From Pyrenula massariospora (lineage: Eukaryota; Ascomycota; Eurotiomycetes; Pyrenulales; Pyrenulaceae): a DNA stretch of 64,000 nt. The DNA lies in contig JAGFMI010000003.1 in the NCBI GenBank assembly GCA_021030905.1, positions 2,108,001 to 2,172,000 on the forward strand. Direction: 5' to 3'. Each line of letters begins with the position of its first letter. The first letter of the stretch is position 1. The position numbers and the translations under genes were made by a program. Under the pieces are notes generated by a model, which saw only the letters and a program-made list of their open reading frames with translations, did no database searches and was not told the origin of the DNA. Shown here in pieces: positions 1 through 11,680 of the stretch.

Positions 1-226
1 CTTTTTCTTTCTCTTCTTCTTCTTCCAAACCTCTCTGATTGATTATGGCTCAAGCACGAACGCGACAGGCGACTCTTTACTTTTCCGCCGTGAGCTTCCA
101 CAAAAAGCAGCCACCCCAAGCATTATGATATAAGCAGCAGATCATCACTCGACCCTCACATAGCATATCAACTCGATCGCAGGCGAATCGCTAAGCTTCA
201 AACCCCTCCAGCATCCCCCGTCCAAT

Positions 227-574
227 ATGGCCACCAACCCACCGACAAAAACGAGCACTACCCCGTTCCCCAGCCTCCCACCAGACCTCCGCAACATGGC
301 CTATCGTCGGCTGTTGGTTTGCCCCTGGCCAATCAACCTCTCTCGACTCCGGCGCGACGAGGCCCCAAGCGCCGGATTCCTCCATGACCAAGCGGCCACG
401 CTTTCAGATTTGTGCAGTGCGTTCTACGCAGAAGCAGCGACGGTCCTGTACGGGGAGAATGAGTTCGTGTTCAACAAGGGGATGAGTTGGAAGGGAAACA
501 TTATAGCCCGTTTGAGCGCTGGCGACTTGGTGTTGTTCGCAGGGTTACGCTCGGTTTTCAGATTTGGGCGGTGA
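227..574 (+). CDS. 2EXR/F-box-like small protein, probably incomplete
   Basis: The 115-residue frame has an N-terminal motif LPPDLRNMAYRRLL followed after about 45 residues by a DLCSAFYAEAATVLYGEN-like block. This is the usual pattern of fungal 2EXR or F-box-like proteins (a short helix, then a line on old nodes and chitin-like 'YGEN' blocks), whose function is unknown. Family members are normally 200-400 residues, so this one looks cut short. Just after the stop, another frame (about 576-630) reads on plausibly and ends in a stop, so an unrecognised intron or a frameshift may lie near 530-575. The ATG at 227 is the first in frame. It may be a relic. Confidence 0.4.
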   Translation: MATNPPTKTSTTPFPSLPPDLRNMAYRRLLVCPWPINLSRLRRDEAPSAGFLHDQAATLSDLCSAFYAEAATVLYGENEFVFNKGMSWKGNIIARLSAGDLVLFAGLRSVFRFGR

Positions 575-1028
575 TGGAGAGGGCCTGGGAGGGGAAAGGA
601 TTGTACCGGTTCAGTGGGGATGAGTTCTGAGTTGCGAAATGTTTGTCGGTACTGTAGAGTGGGGAGTCGATGCCGGGTTTGACGGGCGTGGTTTTCTGGG
701 CGGGTGATTGTTGGGATGATGATGGATGTATTGTGAACGTTAAGAGGATGGTGTTCGATTTGGCGGTTACACTCCCATTCGTGCTATTGAAATGTATTTT
801 CTAGCTCTGTGCTCTGGAACGTAAGCTATAGTACTATGCCAAGATTCTTGCTAACAATCTCTAAGCATAGAGAATATACAACGACAATAGGACCCTCGCG
901 GCCAATGTTGCTGCTGCTGAAGAATCTCTTACTCGTATTGTTATGTTCCAAACCTAAGACCGTCGTCGCAGTTCGGTAATATCCTATGGATCCAAAGAGA
1001 GGAAGGGTATTGGTAATTAATTGCAAAG
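575..1028. other. intergenic, no gene seen
   Basis: The first half is G-rich on the + strand and continues the composition of the preceding fragment. I see no supported gene here. The 3' flank of the DUF6536 gene lies at its right end. Confidence 0.5.
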
Positions 1029-3482
1029 TCATGCAAAAAGTTCTTTGGTCCTCTTGAAGGGACTCCATTTGCTTGCTGACGAGTCCATGGCTAGTTTCTT
1101 TGGACATATCACCTTTTTAGCCGACAAGCTGCAGTGCAACAAAGTAGGTGGTTCTTGACCTCTCCAGAGTCTCTCTCCGCTTATTTGGCTCACTGGTCTC
1201 TGAGAGACGATGCCCCACCTTAGCTTTTCTTGAGCTATTGCTTCGCCTGACTCGCTTGGTCGCGGGTGGCAGGCAGCAGATATCGCTAGACTGCATCCTC
1301 CTACGAGCGGGATCGGGGTCCAAAGAGGGTGACAGGCGAAACATAACACAGCTACGATCATCAGACCTGCAAGGGACATAAAATATACGAGTGCGATGAA
1401 CGAGTATCCGACGGTGTTTATGATTGAAGGCGGAACGTTCTCGGATGGGAGCGCCGGATGCACCTTCACTCGGGCTAGGAATAATGATTGTGACAAGAGC
1501 CAGTGCAATAGTCCAGATGCGATTTGAAGGGGCACTGCGAATTGGTACGGTATCGAGAGGAAGTATTTTGAGCGTTGGTTGCCCCGTGGATCCGTTACCA
1601 ACAATGCGCGGCTCTTGTCCCCGTAGGCGGCCCACTCAGCAGCTTGAAGCATGCAGGACCAAATCGCATTGTACGCAAAGTATGACATGGATAGAATTAA
1701 TTGTGGTACGTTGACCAGTAGGACATGTCCAAAGGTGTTTGAGGCGCTAGACATACTTGGCAAATGGAGCAGAGTGTTCCGATTTACCTGTCCAAAGCCC
1801 ATGCGTCGAAGCGTACCAGGATCGATTGTGAGAGACTTCTCTTCTCGCTTCTTCAGAGCAATCGCGAAGCTGACAAAAGCAGTTGTACATATCGCCACGA
1901 AGAACGTTAAGCCAGTTAACCAACGCGAGCTCGAGGGTGCAGAGCCCCAAAACTCGCAAAGAGAAGCTGTTGACCACTGTTTTGGCTTGTATGCGGTTGT
2001 TTTGTCTGTGGAAAGCACGTCTAATTTGGCGAGAAGACTGCATCTTGACGTGAAAGGCTCTGGAGAGCAGAGGAAAGACGCAGCCGCGTCTCCGATTGTT
2101 GCGAGAATATTTCTTGGCAAATTCAAAAAAGTCGCAAGGAGAATGGCGATTTTAATCGAGTTGGAAATTATCACCATGACAAGCATGACGATGTTGACTT
2201 TCAACTGGCAATTTGCTTTATATGTCTCACTCAAGCAAAAGTCTATCGAAAACTTCCCAACAGTCCAATTTGCGCCACTCTCAAGAGCACCATCGACCGT
2301 ACATTTGTCGGCACCTTCCGTGACAGCATAATTGCATATCCACAAAGTTGGATCTTTGAAGTGGAAGTACTTGCGACATTCTGGGCATGGGCCAATGCTT
2401 TGGTAGTAGATGGCATATACATCACTATCGTCCACGTCATTAACTTTGGTCGAAGTTACAGCGAAGACATTTCGGCGCTCTGGATTTAGCGGTTGTGAAT
2501 ATGCCCTCATGCAGTCGGTCTTATTTAATACCTGCATCGTTGGCGCCATGCCATGTAATTCGTGGAATGTCTGGTTGGTGGAATTGCTAAGAACAGTCTC
2601 AGTTGAAGGCTTCCAAAAGGTAGCATTTTCATTGGAGAAAGGGGTTCGACGATAGCTTGCAGTCTCTTGACTAGGGGAGAGTAAACTGCCGTAAGCAAAG
2701 CTTTCGGAAACTATTGCAAGAACGTAGGAATTCGTAGACAGTGTTTCGTAGACTGCTGAGTTGAACCTGAGATCAAATGGTAGCAAGGATTTCTGAGTCA
2801 TATAGACACAGACTTACAGTAGATGAATGGGTAAGGAACTAAAAGCAAGACTTGCCCAAAGGAAACATCGCTTCCGGTTAATACGGCGTAAATTGCGAAG
2901 GCTCGGTAGGCCAATGTCAAGGTAATCTCCACTCTTGTGAGCTTTGTCGACTTCTTCTCGAGTAGGAGATACGAGACACTGCATTGTATAGCTGCTAGCT
3001 GACAGTATGATCGTGCCGAGGACATTAATCAGCAGATGTAACCACGATCCCCATGACTTAGTCTTTGCGCAGTCGCCATCAATAATCGTAGATTCCGTGT
3101 CTTTGTATGGAAACATGAAGCGGGCGATGAGGGTTAGGAACAGGTTGATAAAAAGAACGATTACCATTACTGCTGACATGATTCTGAGACCCATTCTCCA
3201 ACCTGATAAACGTGGCATAGAGTGTGATTTAGCCCAAGGAAGACTTCCAAGGTGTCGCCTGCACGAAGTGGTCCAGGCTTTGATGCTAGGTAGCTTCGAT
3301 GGCCGTTCCCTCGATTCTAGGCGATTTGCGCGCGGCTCTTTGTCGTGAAGTGTAGTCGGTAGTGCTGGGTTAAGGTCACCACGTTTTGATTCGACTTCTT
3401 CAGAGCTAATTGGTGTATTTTCGGACAGTCGGTCTTCTAGATATAGCAAGAGAGCATGATAGTAATAACTCACACTCTTCAT
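1029..3482 (-). CDS. DUF6536 multi-pass membrane protein
   Basis: Two exons (3482-2818 and 2766-1029) joined by a 51-nt intron (2767-2817, GTAAGT...TCTCAG) give about 800 residues. The first exon carries the DUF6536 hallmarks: a GWRMG start to the first membrane segment, a block ending YTMQCLVSPTREEVD, a dipeptide-rich IGLPSLRN stretch and SSLPIHLL, which runs over the splice site into FNSAV. The second exon adds at least six more hydrophobic segments and the late motifs PLVGGCSLAISAACHP and HCSLSAKK. DUF6536 proteins are fungal-specific, large and uncharacterised; they probably sit in the plasma membrane or endomembranes. The start at 3482 is the first ATG. A GTGAGT...CTAG pair just inside it would make a 37-nt intron but breaks the frame, so I left it unspliced. 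Confidence 0.85.
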
Positions 3483-4653
3483 AGTGAAGTTCTGGTTCGA
3501 GCTTCTAAGGAAAATTAACTAGAATATCCAGAAGGCGTACAGCAAATATTAGGCGTGAGTGGGAGCTATTCCGGAGGCATCAGAAACGGTACAGTACATT
3601 TCCTCTCCGCCGCGTCTTAGCTGGGAAATCAGCGTTCAATAAGGTCCTGAGAAGCCTTCAAATCTACAAAAAGAAGGCCGTTCGTTTTCAAAGTCGTGAT
3701 TGGATCCGAGTTCCCGTCGCTGATTTCGAAGTTTGAGTGTAATCTCTTCTAAAGCATGCTAAAGATCTAGTCCAATCACTCTATCTTGCTTAGAGAAGGG
3801 CAATGTGATCTCCAATAGGGGCCAAATGCCCTATGATAGCCATGGCGAGGCTGTACCACGAAGTCTTGCCTCCCTGTGGACAAATGCTTCCTCAGCATGC
3901 AGGGTCGACGTGCATAATCATACAAGGCTTGCTCGTGGAATGCGTCGTTGCTGATACCCACCCAATGATGCTCGAAGTCTTGCCGCCATGTCACCTCGCA
4001 CATCTTTTATGCTTTTCGGTATGAAAGAATCTTGGAATCGAGGCTTAGTATGCCTCTGCAAAACGAGTGCTCCGTCTTCGTTCTGAATAGGAAACCATCG
4101 CTTCCCATTCACCACTTTCTTTCCAGCGCTGCTCGTATAATGTAGGACGTTTCTAATCACGTCTCGGGACAAGCCTTGGATTAGTGTCTGGGAACGAATT
4201 CAAATTTATAATCTGGTTAGCTAGCAGTGAGAGCTCTAAATTGTGACGGTAGAACAGGGTCGCGATAGCATCAATAGCGGTAAGCTGAGAAGAGTTGACA
4301 TCCTCATTGAAACTTGCGGGGGTTGACCCGAACTTGATTTTAAGTCAGCTAAATGTGTAAAGCTAAGCCATCTCAACTTTGTCCGCGCACAATCTAGCTT
4401 TTCATAGTTGAACAAAAAAATAGTGGATATTGTGACAGACACAGCCCCCAAGCCAGGGGTATTATGATCCTTTCGGATATTCGGGCGAATGTAAATTAAA
4501 CCGTTTTGGCTGAGTGAAGGTACGCAACTATTTGACTACTCAAATTACGTACGGAAACATGTTTTTTTTGAACTTCCTCCAAGTCCTGTTTGCACCGTTG
4601 TTTGAACCGTTCCTGTAGACACTTTGAAGCTCTCAAGCATACGCTTCTAGACC
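3483..4653. other. intergenic with unassigned coding-like fragments
   Basis: A minus-strand open frame at 4172-3918 (84 residues, with KRWFPIQNEDG in its middle) and an overlapping minus frame at 4003-3776 look more protein-like than chance, but I recognise no family and could not join them through GT-AG splice sites. They may be remains of a decayed gene. The right end holds the promoter of the AATase gene; I see no clear motif in it. Confidence 0.3.
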
Positions 4654-6133
4654 ATGGACCAATTTCAAAGACTGCGACCTGTCGGTATGGCAGTCATATC
4701 TTTTCCGGCGGGTTCCGTGTCACTAAACTTCCATAGGCAGACTGGAGCGCTACTCTACGGCACGCCACGACTTGAAGTTCTACCTGAATGCTGCTGTGAC
4801 AGCTTCGTACTTACTTCCGAAGACTTGCTCTCTAGCTCTGAAGAATTACGTCTATGAAGCCTTTCAGACGCTCATCGGCGAGCATCCAATACTCTCCGCA
4901 ATTCCTGTGGACGAGGATACTGATGACCCACAATTTGTGAGGCTACCAGAGGTCAAGCTCGACAACTGTATCTTCTTTCAAAATCGGCGTCAGAGCTTGC
5001 CCAGCTTGACCCAAAGTGATGCAAACGCCTGCGATCTCGATGCAGGCCGTGACCTTGAGCTGGATGAGCTTTTGAACATCCAACATAACAAACATTTCAC
5101 GTCACCAGACCCCTTCTGGCGGCTGTGCATTTTAACGGATGCTACCAATCCACATAGCTTCACGGCGACTTTTGTATTCCACCATGCCGTTGCCGACGGA
5201 TCCTCTGGAATGGCCTTTCACAGGACCTTCCAAAAGGCGTTGTCACTAGCCATAAGAGGCGATCCTAGAAACCAATCGTCTACGATCCCCTCGCCTTCGA
5301 TTCCCTTGCTTCCGAACGTTGAGGCCATCCATCCAATGCCTGTATCGATACTATACCTCCTGACAGTTCTGTTTAAAGCTAAGATATGGTCAAGACGTGA
5401 TCCAGGTCTCTGGACAGGTTCAAAGATCATCGTACCCTTAGAAAACAAAATCCGCCATCTCGTCTTTCCTCGATCGGAAACGAAGACCTTCTTGGACTTT
5501 TGTCGCGCCCATACCACAACACTCACTGCAGCCCTCCAAACTGTCATCGCTGGTGCCATATTCAACGAGATCCCTTCGTCCTCCACCAAACTTAGACTCG
5601 GAGGAGCTATCTCCACGCGGCGCTGGCTCCCGGACATCATCACCGACGACAGCCTAGGCGTTTTCGTCCAGGACTACTCGGAAACGTATGTACGCGACAC
5701 CTTCCGAGAAAGATGCCTGCCCTGGCCCGAGGCGAAACGATCCCACGACACGATCAACGAGGTGTTGCGCTTGGAAGGGAAGAACGCCGGCGTGAACATG
5801 TTGCGGTATGTAGGCAACTACCAGCAGGAGCTTTTTTTGTCCAAGGTTGGGCAGGAGAGGGACTCGAGCTTTGAAGTGTCCAATGTAGGGGTTCTTAAGG
5901 TAAGCAAGGGTAGCGACGCCGGGGAAGGGAAAGATGTGGAGATCGGGCGGATGGTGTTTTCACAAAGCGCGAATGTGGTTGCGAATGCATTTGAGGTCTC
6001 GGTCATCACTGGTGGCGATGGGTGTTTGGTATTGACATTCACGTGGCAGAAGGGAGTTGTGGAGGATACGGTGATCGAGAAGGTCATGAAGAATGTGAAG
6101 GAAGAGGTCATTGCACTAGCGAATAAGGATTGA
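4654..6133 (+). CDS. alcohol acetyltransferase-like (AATase) protein
   Basis: Exon 1 (4654-4684) and exon 2 (4737-6133), with a 52-nt intron at 4685-4736 (GTATGG...CATAG), give 475 residues. The join restores the family start: RLRPVG at residues 6-11, then ERYSTARHDLKFY. The acyltransferase signature HHAVADG (HHxxxDG, about 5178-5200) supplies the catalytic His. The family (PF07247) transfers acetyl or other acyl groups from CoA to alcohols and other small hydroxyl compounds, and belongs to the same fold as condensation domains. A late block GAISTRRWLP fits the fold's C-terminal half. Without the intron the reading starts at a non-ATG codon, so the two-exon model is preferred. The substrate cannot be told from sequence. 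Confidence 0.85.
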
Positions 6134-7516
6134 GCTCGAACTGTAAGCTAAGATGCTACTATCTCGAGACACATTTCGAAAGACACTGACGAGTCCATAG
6201 GGATATTTGGAGACCTAATTTTTCTATAGAAGACCTTCGCTGCGGCAGATAATCTAATTTTAAATGCCTACTCCCAAGCAGTGGGTTGCATATTGACCGG
6301 GCCGTGACTCTCCGAGCCTCACTTGCAGCCTTTGCGTGCACGATCCGGGCAGCGCTTGGTCGAGCAGACTCGTGGATCTGCCAGTCAAGAAGGTGTGGCT
6401 CGGAATGCACAGGTAGGCTCAAAACAAAACTACAGGCTGGGCTTGAAGGATGGTGAAGGGCAGCGTGGAGAATTTTGGTTGGGGACCGGAGACAGACGCG
6501 TCAACTCTGGCAGAAGACCCTACTTCAGGGCTCAGCTACTAAAGAAAGATGGCATCGATTCATGGGAATGGCCTCGCTAACATGATTCTGTGTCAGTCCA
6601 GATTAGGCCTATGGCAGCGGGCGCCTCCACCTTATCCTCCGCCATCCTAGCCAGCGCCTTGTTCCTCTCAACCCCCTCTCCCGCCAAAGAATATACTTCC
6701 CATCATGTCGAACAGCGCATAGGCTTTCGCAGTATGAACGGCGTTTATATAGCCCCATGTTCCTCCGAGACTACCGAACGTGTGCACAACAAAAAAAGGG
6801 AAGTTCTTGGTCTTGAAGCCGAATTGGTCAATCGAGTCTGTGAGACGGCTTATTGGGAACGCCTACCGGTCTTAATCAAGAAGAGGAAAAGATGGCGACG
6901 CTGCTGGTTCAGATCAAAAGACATAGAGCGGATGATCAACTCTGATACGGTCCAGCTATCCATATGCTCAGTTACTAATAATGATGCTTTGACAGTTGGG
7001 CATGTACCTATCGATAGCTGGGCATATCGACAGCTGGACCATAACAGCTCCGGATGTAGCCAATGTGCATCCGTCTCCGTCTTGACAAGATTTAGGCTGG
7101 AAAGATTGCGCGAGTAGTTAGCAATTGGGTTATTTTCGGGCTTTTGCAGGGAGCAGTAGTGGTCGCGCAGGCTATCGGTAGTGTACCTCTCCAAACCCTT
7201 TATATCACGATAGCTTCAGGCGTATTCACCTCGGCGCTGTCTAGCGTGCCAAATGCCAGAGCAGCAGAGGTCTTTGCTACCGAAGTAACGTATTTATGTC
7301 AATCTCTTCTGACACCGGTCTAATATTTTATGGAGAAATACTAGTACGTGACCAAATCTGCGGTGCCATTGGTTGTTTTCTTCTCAGGCAATAACAGTAG
7401 CACTTGGTTGATGCAATTACCGGCAATAGACGTGATCCCCTTGGGAGTTCATCTACGATTTTCTTTCTCCTGTCAATTCAAAACACAATTGCGTCAATTG
7501 AATTAAAAAGGAAGAG
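6134..7516. other. intergenic with a gene remnant
   Basis: Apart from the minus-strand exon-like piece at 6668-6837 listed separately, I find no supported gene. The plus frame 6590-7117 has no recognisable motif and is mostly the shadow of that piece. Confidence 0.4.
6668..6837 (-). pseudogene. possible orphan 3' exon of a membrane protein
   Basis: The reverse strand has an acceptor-like CTCACAG at 6838-6844 followed by a 56-codon frame that ends in a stop at 6668. It contains NFPFFVVHTFGSLGGTWG and ends MMGSIFFGGRGG, with one or two hydrophobic stretches. This reads like the last exon of a membrane protein or enzyme. No upstream exon in phase could be found, so it is either the end of a gene I cannot assemble or a relic. 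I do not recognise the family. Confidence 0.3.
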
Positions 7517-10500
7517 TTAGAGGATACCATAGTGGACATAAGGGACCCAATACCAACTACTACAGTCTCGACTCTCGCCGTCAGATTCTTCAAGGGTACC
7601 GTCCCTCTCATCTTGAGCTTCGCAAATATCGATGTCACGCAGTTCTCTCAGGGATCGGTGCAGTCCCCTACACACAGCCATGCTTGTCATCCCCTCGTCG
7701 TCGAGTGTCTGATATAGCACGCGCGCTACGTCAACACAATGTTTGTCAGATACCTCCCAAAGGGTGCCGATAACGTTCTGGAAACCGGCCAATTGCAAGG
7801 AGCCAATTAGATGGATAGCTTCGTCGAGTAATTGGATTGCTTCATTGGTTCCAGTTGAACAAGCTGAGAGAAATCCAAGAAATGGAGGGTCTTTTTGAAA
7901 ACTACGGTCTCGAAGATCGGCAACTGTCAGCGGATTAGTCTGCCAATCCTCAAGCAGCAGGCAGCTTTTAGATGGTTCGAGGGCATTTGACGTTCCATGA
8001 CCCGAAAAGTGGAATATTTCGCTCGACTGGAGGTGTTCAAGTACGTGGTCTTTGCGGGGCGTTGGTTTTATCAGCTTCACCTTCGTTTTCCCCGTGGACC
8101 AAATCCTGTTCAGCGTTTCTACTTCATCCTTGACAGAGGGGAGAAGTCGATTCGTGGTCAGACCTGGTGTATCATGCATAGCAACCACGAGCGCAGAATG
8201 ATCTTTTGTTCGCAGGGAAGGCTGAGAAGATCGTTCACGCCCATACAATAATGCCTTCACAGAAGAAGCATATGACGATATGACTCTATCAAGCACAGAC
8301 CTGGGAGACTTGAGCTTGTGGTATCCGGCCGCATGTAGTGGCAATCGACTCGGAAGGCCAGTCGGGATCCACCATAGATGAGGCCAGTCACCACCCAATG
8401 GCTGGCCTTTGAAATCAAGAGTATCCAATATTGGACCACAAACTGCATCCCAAAGCCACATCAGCATTCGATCGGTCTCTAAAGACGCAGCAGACGACAG
8501 TCTGCCAACCCAATTCCGGACGTCGGACATGCGTAAATCTCGTAAAGGGACCAGATTAATCCGAGATTGGTAGATGACAAATGCATCCGAGCGGACAGAG
8601 CTTAGATTCACAATGACAACTGGGCCTTGGCCGACGGCAGACACGAGCTCGTCTGAGGACGGCGGAAGAAGAAAGTTGTGATAGCCAGGCTTGGCGCGAA
8701 TGTCTGCAATAATGCGAGCAAGGTCTCGTTCGGCGTTTCGACGCAGACTTGTTTGAGACGCAGCAGCCATACTACCACTAGTAGAGAAGGGCTGGACATC
8801 TACCCCTGCAGGTGAGTCTAGCACATCACGAAGAGCGATGAACTTTGCTGCCATTGCTGGGTGCTGCTGCTCAAGCTCCGATATATCTCCCCGCATGTCC
8901 ATAAGTAAATTGGATATGATGCCGCGGCCTGCCTCGAGTAGTCTCAAGGCGTCTACCGGCGCACTTCCGGCGTTGAGAGCAACTGCTGCTGCGTCAGACG
9001 CAAGGCCTGCAAAGCGCTGCAGCCGGTGCTGTTTATCGGTGTGTCTCAAGGCCCGCGGGGAGACGAGCGGCAGGAGTTGCACGGCTGCTTTCAACAAAGA
9101 ATCGCACCGTTGCCAGTTCCCCTGGGAAATGAGAATGTCACTCGCCTTTTTGGATAGCAGGATGCGTTCCCAAGGCGGGCAGTGGCGACTATTCCATCCG
9201 TCCAGGTAGGCGTTGAGAGAAAGTTTGAGGTCTTCTTCGGATTGATATTCCACAAATCTATCACTAAGCATTGTTCCATAATTTAGTAATATCGTAGTCC
9301 TGAAGGCGCTGGTATGAGGAGTAGCTTCTACAGACTGCTTTAAAGTTTCGATGGCCCTGTCTAGGTCATCCTTTGACCCTGTACTTCCAAATCGCTTGAA
9401 ATGGATGTTTCCAAGGTTGGAAAGCCATTGAGGGTAATTTGCATGGTCTTTCGGAGTCGCATCTACTGCTTTGCTGGTAGCTTCTAGAGCTGAATCTAAC
9501 GCTTCTATCGATCCAGTCTTCTCGAATCGGGCTAAAAAACAGGTGCCCAGATTGGCGAACAGGAGATGTCGACCGGAATAGGTCTCAGCAGTGGTATCGA
9601 TTCCCCTGGTCGTAATTTCAATAGCTCGGTCCAGATCTTCCTCGGATGCAGTTCGTTTAGAACGTTCTAAAAGCCAACAACCAAGATTTATCAACTCATT
9701 CTTTGAGCCTGTTTCAACACCGAGAGTCGCCGTGTCTACTGCGGAATTGAGATCCTCCATTGATCCTGTCGTCAGAAAACGTCTACCTGACGCATTGGCA
9801 AGCGAACCCAGAGCTGTGGACCATGCGACATGATCTGGAGTGCAAGCCTGCACCGCCGCGGAGCAATGCTCGACCGCCTGATCCAGGTCGTCGAGTGATC
9901 CACTAAGTTCAAATCGCTCTCGGAAAGCACTTCCGAGCCCCTGGAGAAACATTCCATAACGAGGGTCAGATTGGGGAAAGCCATCGATGGCTTCGGTAGT
10001 GCTCTGGATAGCCTTGTCAACATCCACTAATGATCCAGTCACCTCGGCATGACGTCTCAGGTTGCGGGCAAGATTGTATGATACAGCGGCCCAGTCTAAG
10101 CTAGCCGGAGAAGCAGCTTTCAAAGCTAATTTGTGAAAGTGAATGGCGTTGTACAAATTTTCAATGTCACTTGTACTGTCAAACAATTCGTCTTGGCGAT
10201 TGCCCTCGTAGTTCAGTAAGGAAACAACTTCTGCGTTACTATAGAATCCAGGGACGCTGTGCAGTACCTCCAACGCTGATTTACAGGCAATCTCGATGTC
10301 TTCCCGTGAAGTGAAGCCTTCCATTACGAGATCAAGCCATGAAAGGATGGTATCTTTCGCCGAAGACCCACGGATGTCAGAAAGCAGGATCCTTTTCGCA
10401 ATGGCCATGTTAAATATCTCGAATCGTCGGGTTCTGTCTTCGTCTTCGGTGGCAGTCGATGTGACCCAAACTTGGACACGATGGATAGCTTGATCCAAGG

Positions 10501-11680
10501 ATTCAATCAAACCAGATCTAAAAAATATCAGGAAGGATATGTAGACACATAACTCATCTTGTTTGACACCCGCATTCTCCTCGCTGATATTTAAAAAAGA
10601 TCGTAGTTCCTCATCGTCTAGCTCGTGTAAGGATACGGCAACCTCGGTATCTACTTTGAACAAGTCCATCTCGCTCTGTGTAATGCCATGAATGGCTTGC
10701 TTGGGGTCCATGATGGCGTCTTTGAGGTCAGATGCAGATTTCGCTAGCGACTTCTTCTGGCTGATCCAGAGAGCGTCATTTACCCGCTTGTAAAACTCTG
10801 GATCATCTGTCGGCGTGCCGTCGACAGCTTGTTGTGATAGCCTGATAGCCTCTTCTAAATCAACGTCTGCTCCTGTTTCTTCATGTTTGTATCCCCACAA
10901 AATTCCAAGATTTCCTATCCGCTTGAACCGCTCCTGATCGTTCTCTGGAGTAATATCGACAGCCCTTTGTGCTGCACCAATGGCGTTGTTCAGATCGGCC
11001 ATGACCTTTGTCATCAAAAATTTGGTACTAAGGCAGCATGCAAGGGTGTGTACAAATTGTGGCGCATGGTGTGAAGTACCCTCTGAGAGAGTATCTACAA
11101 CTTGTTGCGATATAATAATAGCTTCTTCTAAGTCAGCGACAGCCTTTGTCGCTGAGTATCTGTCGTTCAGCTCCATTGCGAGATTATTCAATAACCCACA
11201 GCGAAGTGGATGGTTTTTTGCAATAGCATTGATAGCTTCCCGAGTCAATTGAACTGCTTCTTCCAGGTCATGTAATGTCTGCTTAATCGAATATCTTTCG
11301 TGAAGGTGCACTCCAAGTTGACCCAAATGCCGGAAGCGGTCTGGATAGTGCACTGGAGTAATATCGAGGGCTTCTCGCAGAAGTTCGATACTCTCGTCGA
11401 GATTTTTTACGACCCTTGTCACTCTGAACCTAATTGAGAGGCACTTTGCAAGGTTACCCAGCAGTCCGCCCCGTTTTGGATGATCTTTGGAACTATCATT
11501 GATGGATTGTCGATGTAGTTGAATGGCTTCTTCTAAATCAGGAAAACTCTTTGTTCGCGAGAACCTGTCGCTCAGTAAGAGTCCAAGATTATTCATATAT
11601 TTCAGATGGTCTGGGTGATCATCTGGGGTTGCATGAAGGGACTCTCGGCCTTTAGCAATACTCTCTCCAAGGTCAGCCAT
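7517..11680 (-). CDS. TPR-CHAT caspase-like protease
   Basis: A 1387-residue frame. Residues 1 to about 1000 form an array of TPR-like repeats of about 45-50 residues, each carrying a version of DLEEAIxL followed by a helix ending LGxxLxxRF. A conserved linker (LRHTDKQHRL, LLEAGRGI) leads to a C-terminal CHAT domain. The catalytic dyad is present: His1228 in FHFSGHG (codon 7997-7999) and Cys1274 in LSACSTG (codon 7859-7861). The end WVPYVHYG is typical of fungal CHAT proteins. CHAT is the caspase-clan domain (caspase HetF associated with TPRs); in bacteria such proteins are activated proteases, and in fungi they are reported near gasdermin-like genes. The start is uncertain: the frame stays open upstream to 11726, where a GCTAATC branch site and TAG acceptor suggest a 5' exon; a phase-compatible donor lies at 11965. 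Confidence 0.9.
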   Translation of the reverse strand: MADLGESIAKGRESLHATPDDHPDHLKYMNNLGLLLSDRFSRTKSFPDLEEAIQLHRQSINDSSKDHPKRGGLLGNLAKCLSIRFRVTRVVKNLDESIELLREALDITPVHYPDRFRHLGQLGVHLHERYSIKQTLHDLEEAVQLTREAINAIAKNHPLRCGLLNNLAMELNDRYSATKAVADLEEAIIISQQVVDTLSEGTSHHAPQFVHTLACCLSTKFLMTKVMADLNNAIGAAQRAVDITPENDQERFKRIGNLGILWGYKHEETGADVDLEEAIRLSQQAVDGTPTDDPEFYKRVNDALWISQKKSLAKSASDLKDAIMDPKQAIHGITQSEMDLFKVDTEVAVSLHELDDEELRSFLNISEENAGVKQDELCVYISFLIFFRSGLIESLDQAIHRVQVWVTSTATEDEDRTRRFEIFNMAIAKRILLSDIRGSSAKDTILSWLDLVMEGFTSREDIEIACKSALEVLHSVPGFYSNAEVVSLLNYEGNRQDELFDSTSDIENLYNAIHFHKLALKAASPASLDWAAVSYNLARNLRRHAEVTGSLVDVDKAIQSTTEAIDGFPQSDPRYGMFLQGLGSAFRERFELSGSLDDLDQAVEHCSAAVQACTPDHVAWSTALGSLANASGRRFLTTGSMEDLNSAVDTATLGVETGSKNELINLGCWLLERSKRTASEEDLDRAIEITTRGIDTTAETYSGRHLLFANLGTCFLARFEKTGSIEALDSALEATSKAVDATPKDHANYPQWLSNLGNIHFKRFGSTGSKDDLDRAIETLKQSVEATPHTSAFRTTILLNYGTMLSDRFVEYQSEEDLKLSLNAYLDGWNSRHCPPWERILLSKKASDILISQGNWQRCDSLLKAAVQLLPLVSPRALRHTDKQHRLQRFAGLASDAAAVALNAGSAPVDALRLLEAGRGIISNLLMDMRGDISELEQQHPAMAAKFIALRDVLDSPAGVDVQPFSTSGSMAAASQTSLRRNAERDLARIIADIRAKPGYHNFLLPPSSDELVSAVGQGPVVIVNLSSVRSDAFVIYQSRINLVPLRDLRMSDVRNWVGRLSSAASLETDRMLMWLWDAVCGPILDTLDFKGQPLGGDWPHLWWIPTGLPSRLPLHAAGYHKLKSPRSVLDRVISSYASSVKALLYGRERSSQPSLRTKDHSALVVAMHDTPGLTTNRLLPSVKDEVETLNRIWSTGKTKVKLIKPTPRKDHVLEHLQSSEIFHFSGHGTSNALEPSKSCLLLEDWQTNPLTVADLRDRSFQKDPPFLGFLSACSTGTNEAIQLLDEAIHLIGSLQLAGFQNVIGTLWEVSDKHCVDVARVLYQTLDDEGMTSMAVCRGLHRSLRELRDIDICEAQDERDGTLEESDGESRDCSSWYWVPYVHYGIL

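Noticed and set aside
1651-2331. 226-codon plus-strand frame opposite the DUF6536 gene
   Set aside because: Shadow of the membrane-protein exon; no family features.
3444-3480. 37-nt GTGAGT...CTAG possible intron at the DUF6536 start
   Set aside because: Removing it shifts the frame, and it is shorter than all well-supported introns here.
8838-9209. Plus-strand frames opposite the TPR-CHAT gene
   Set aside because: Shadows of the protease and TPR coding region.
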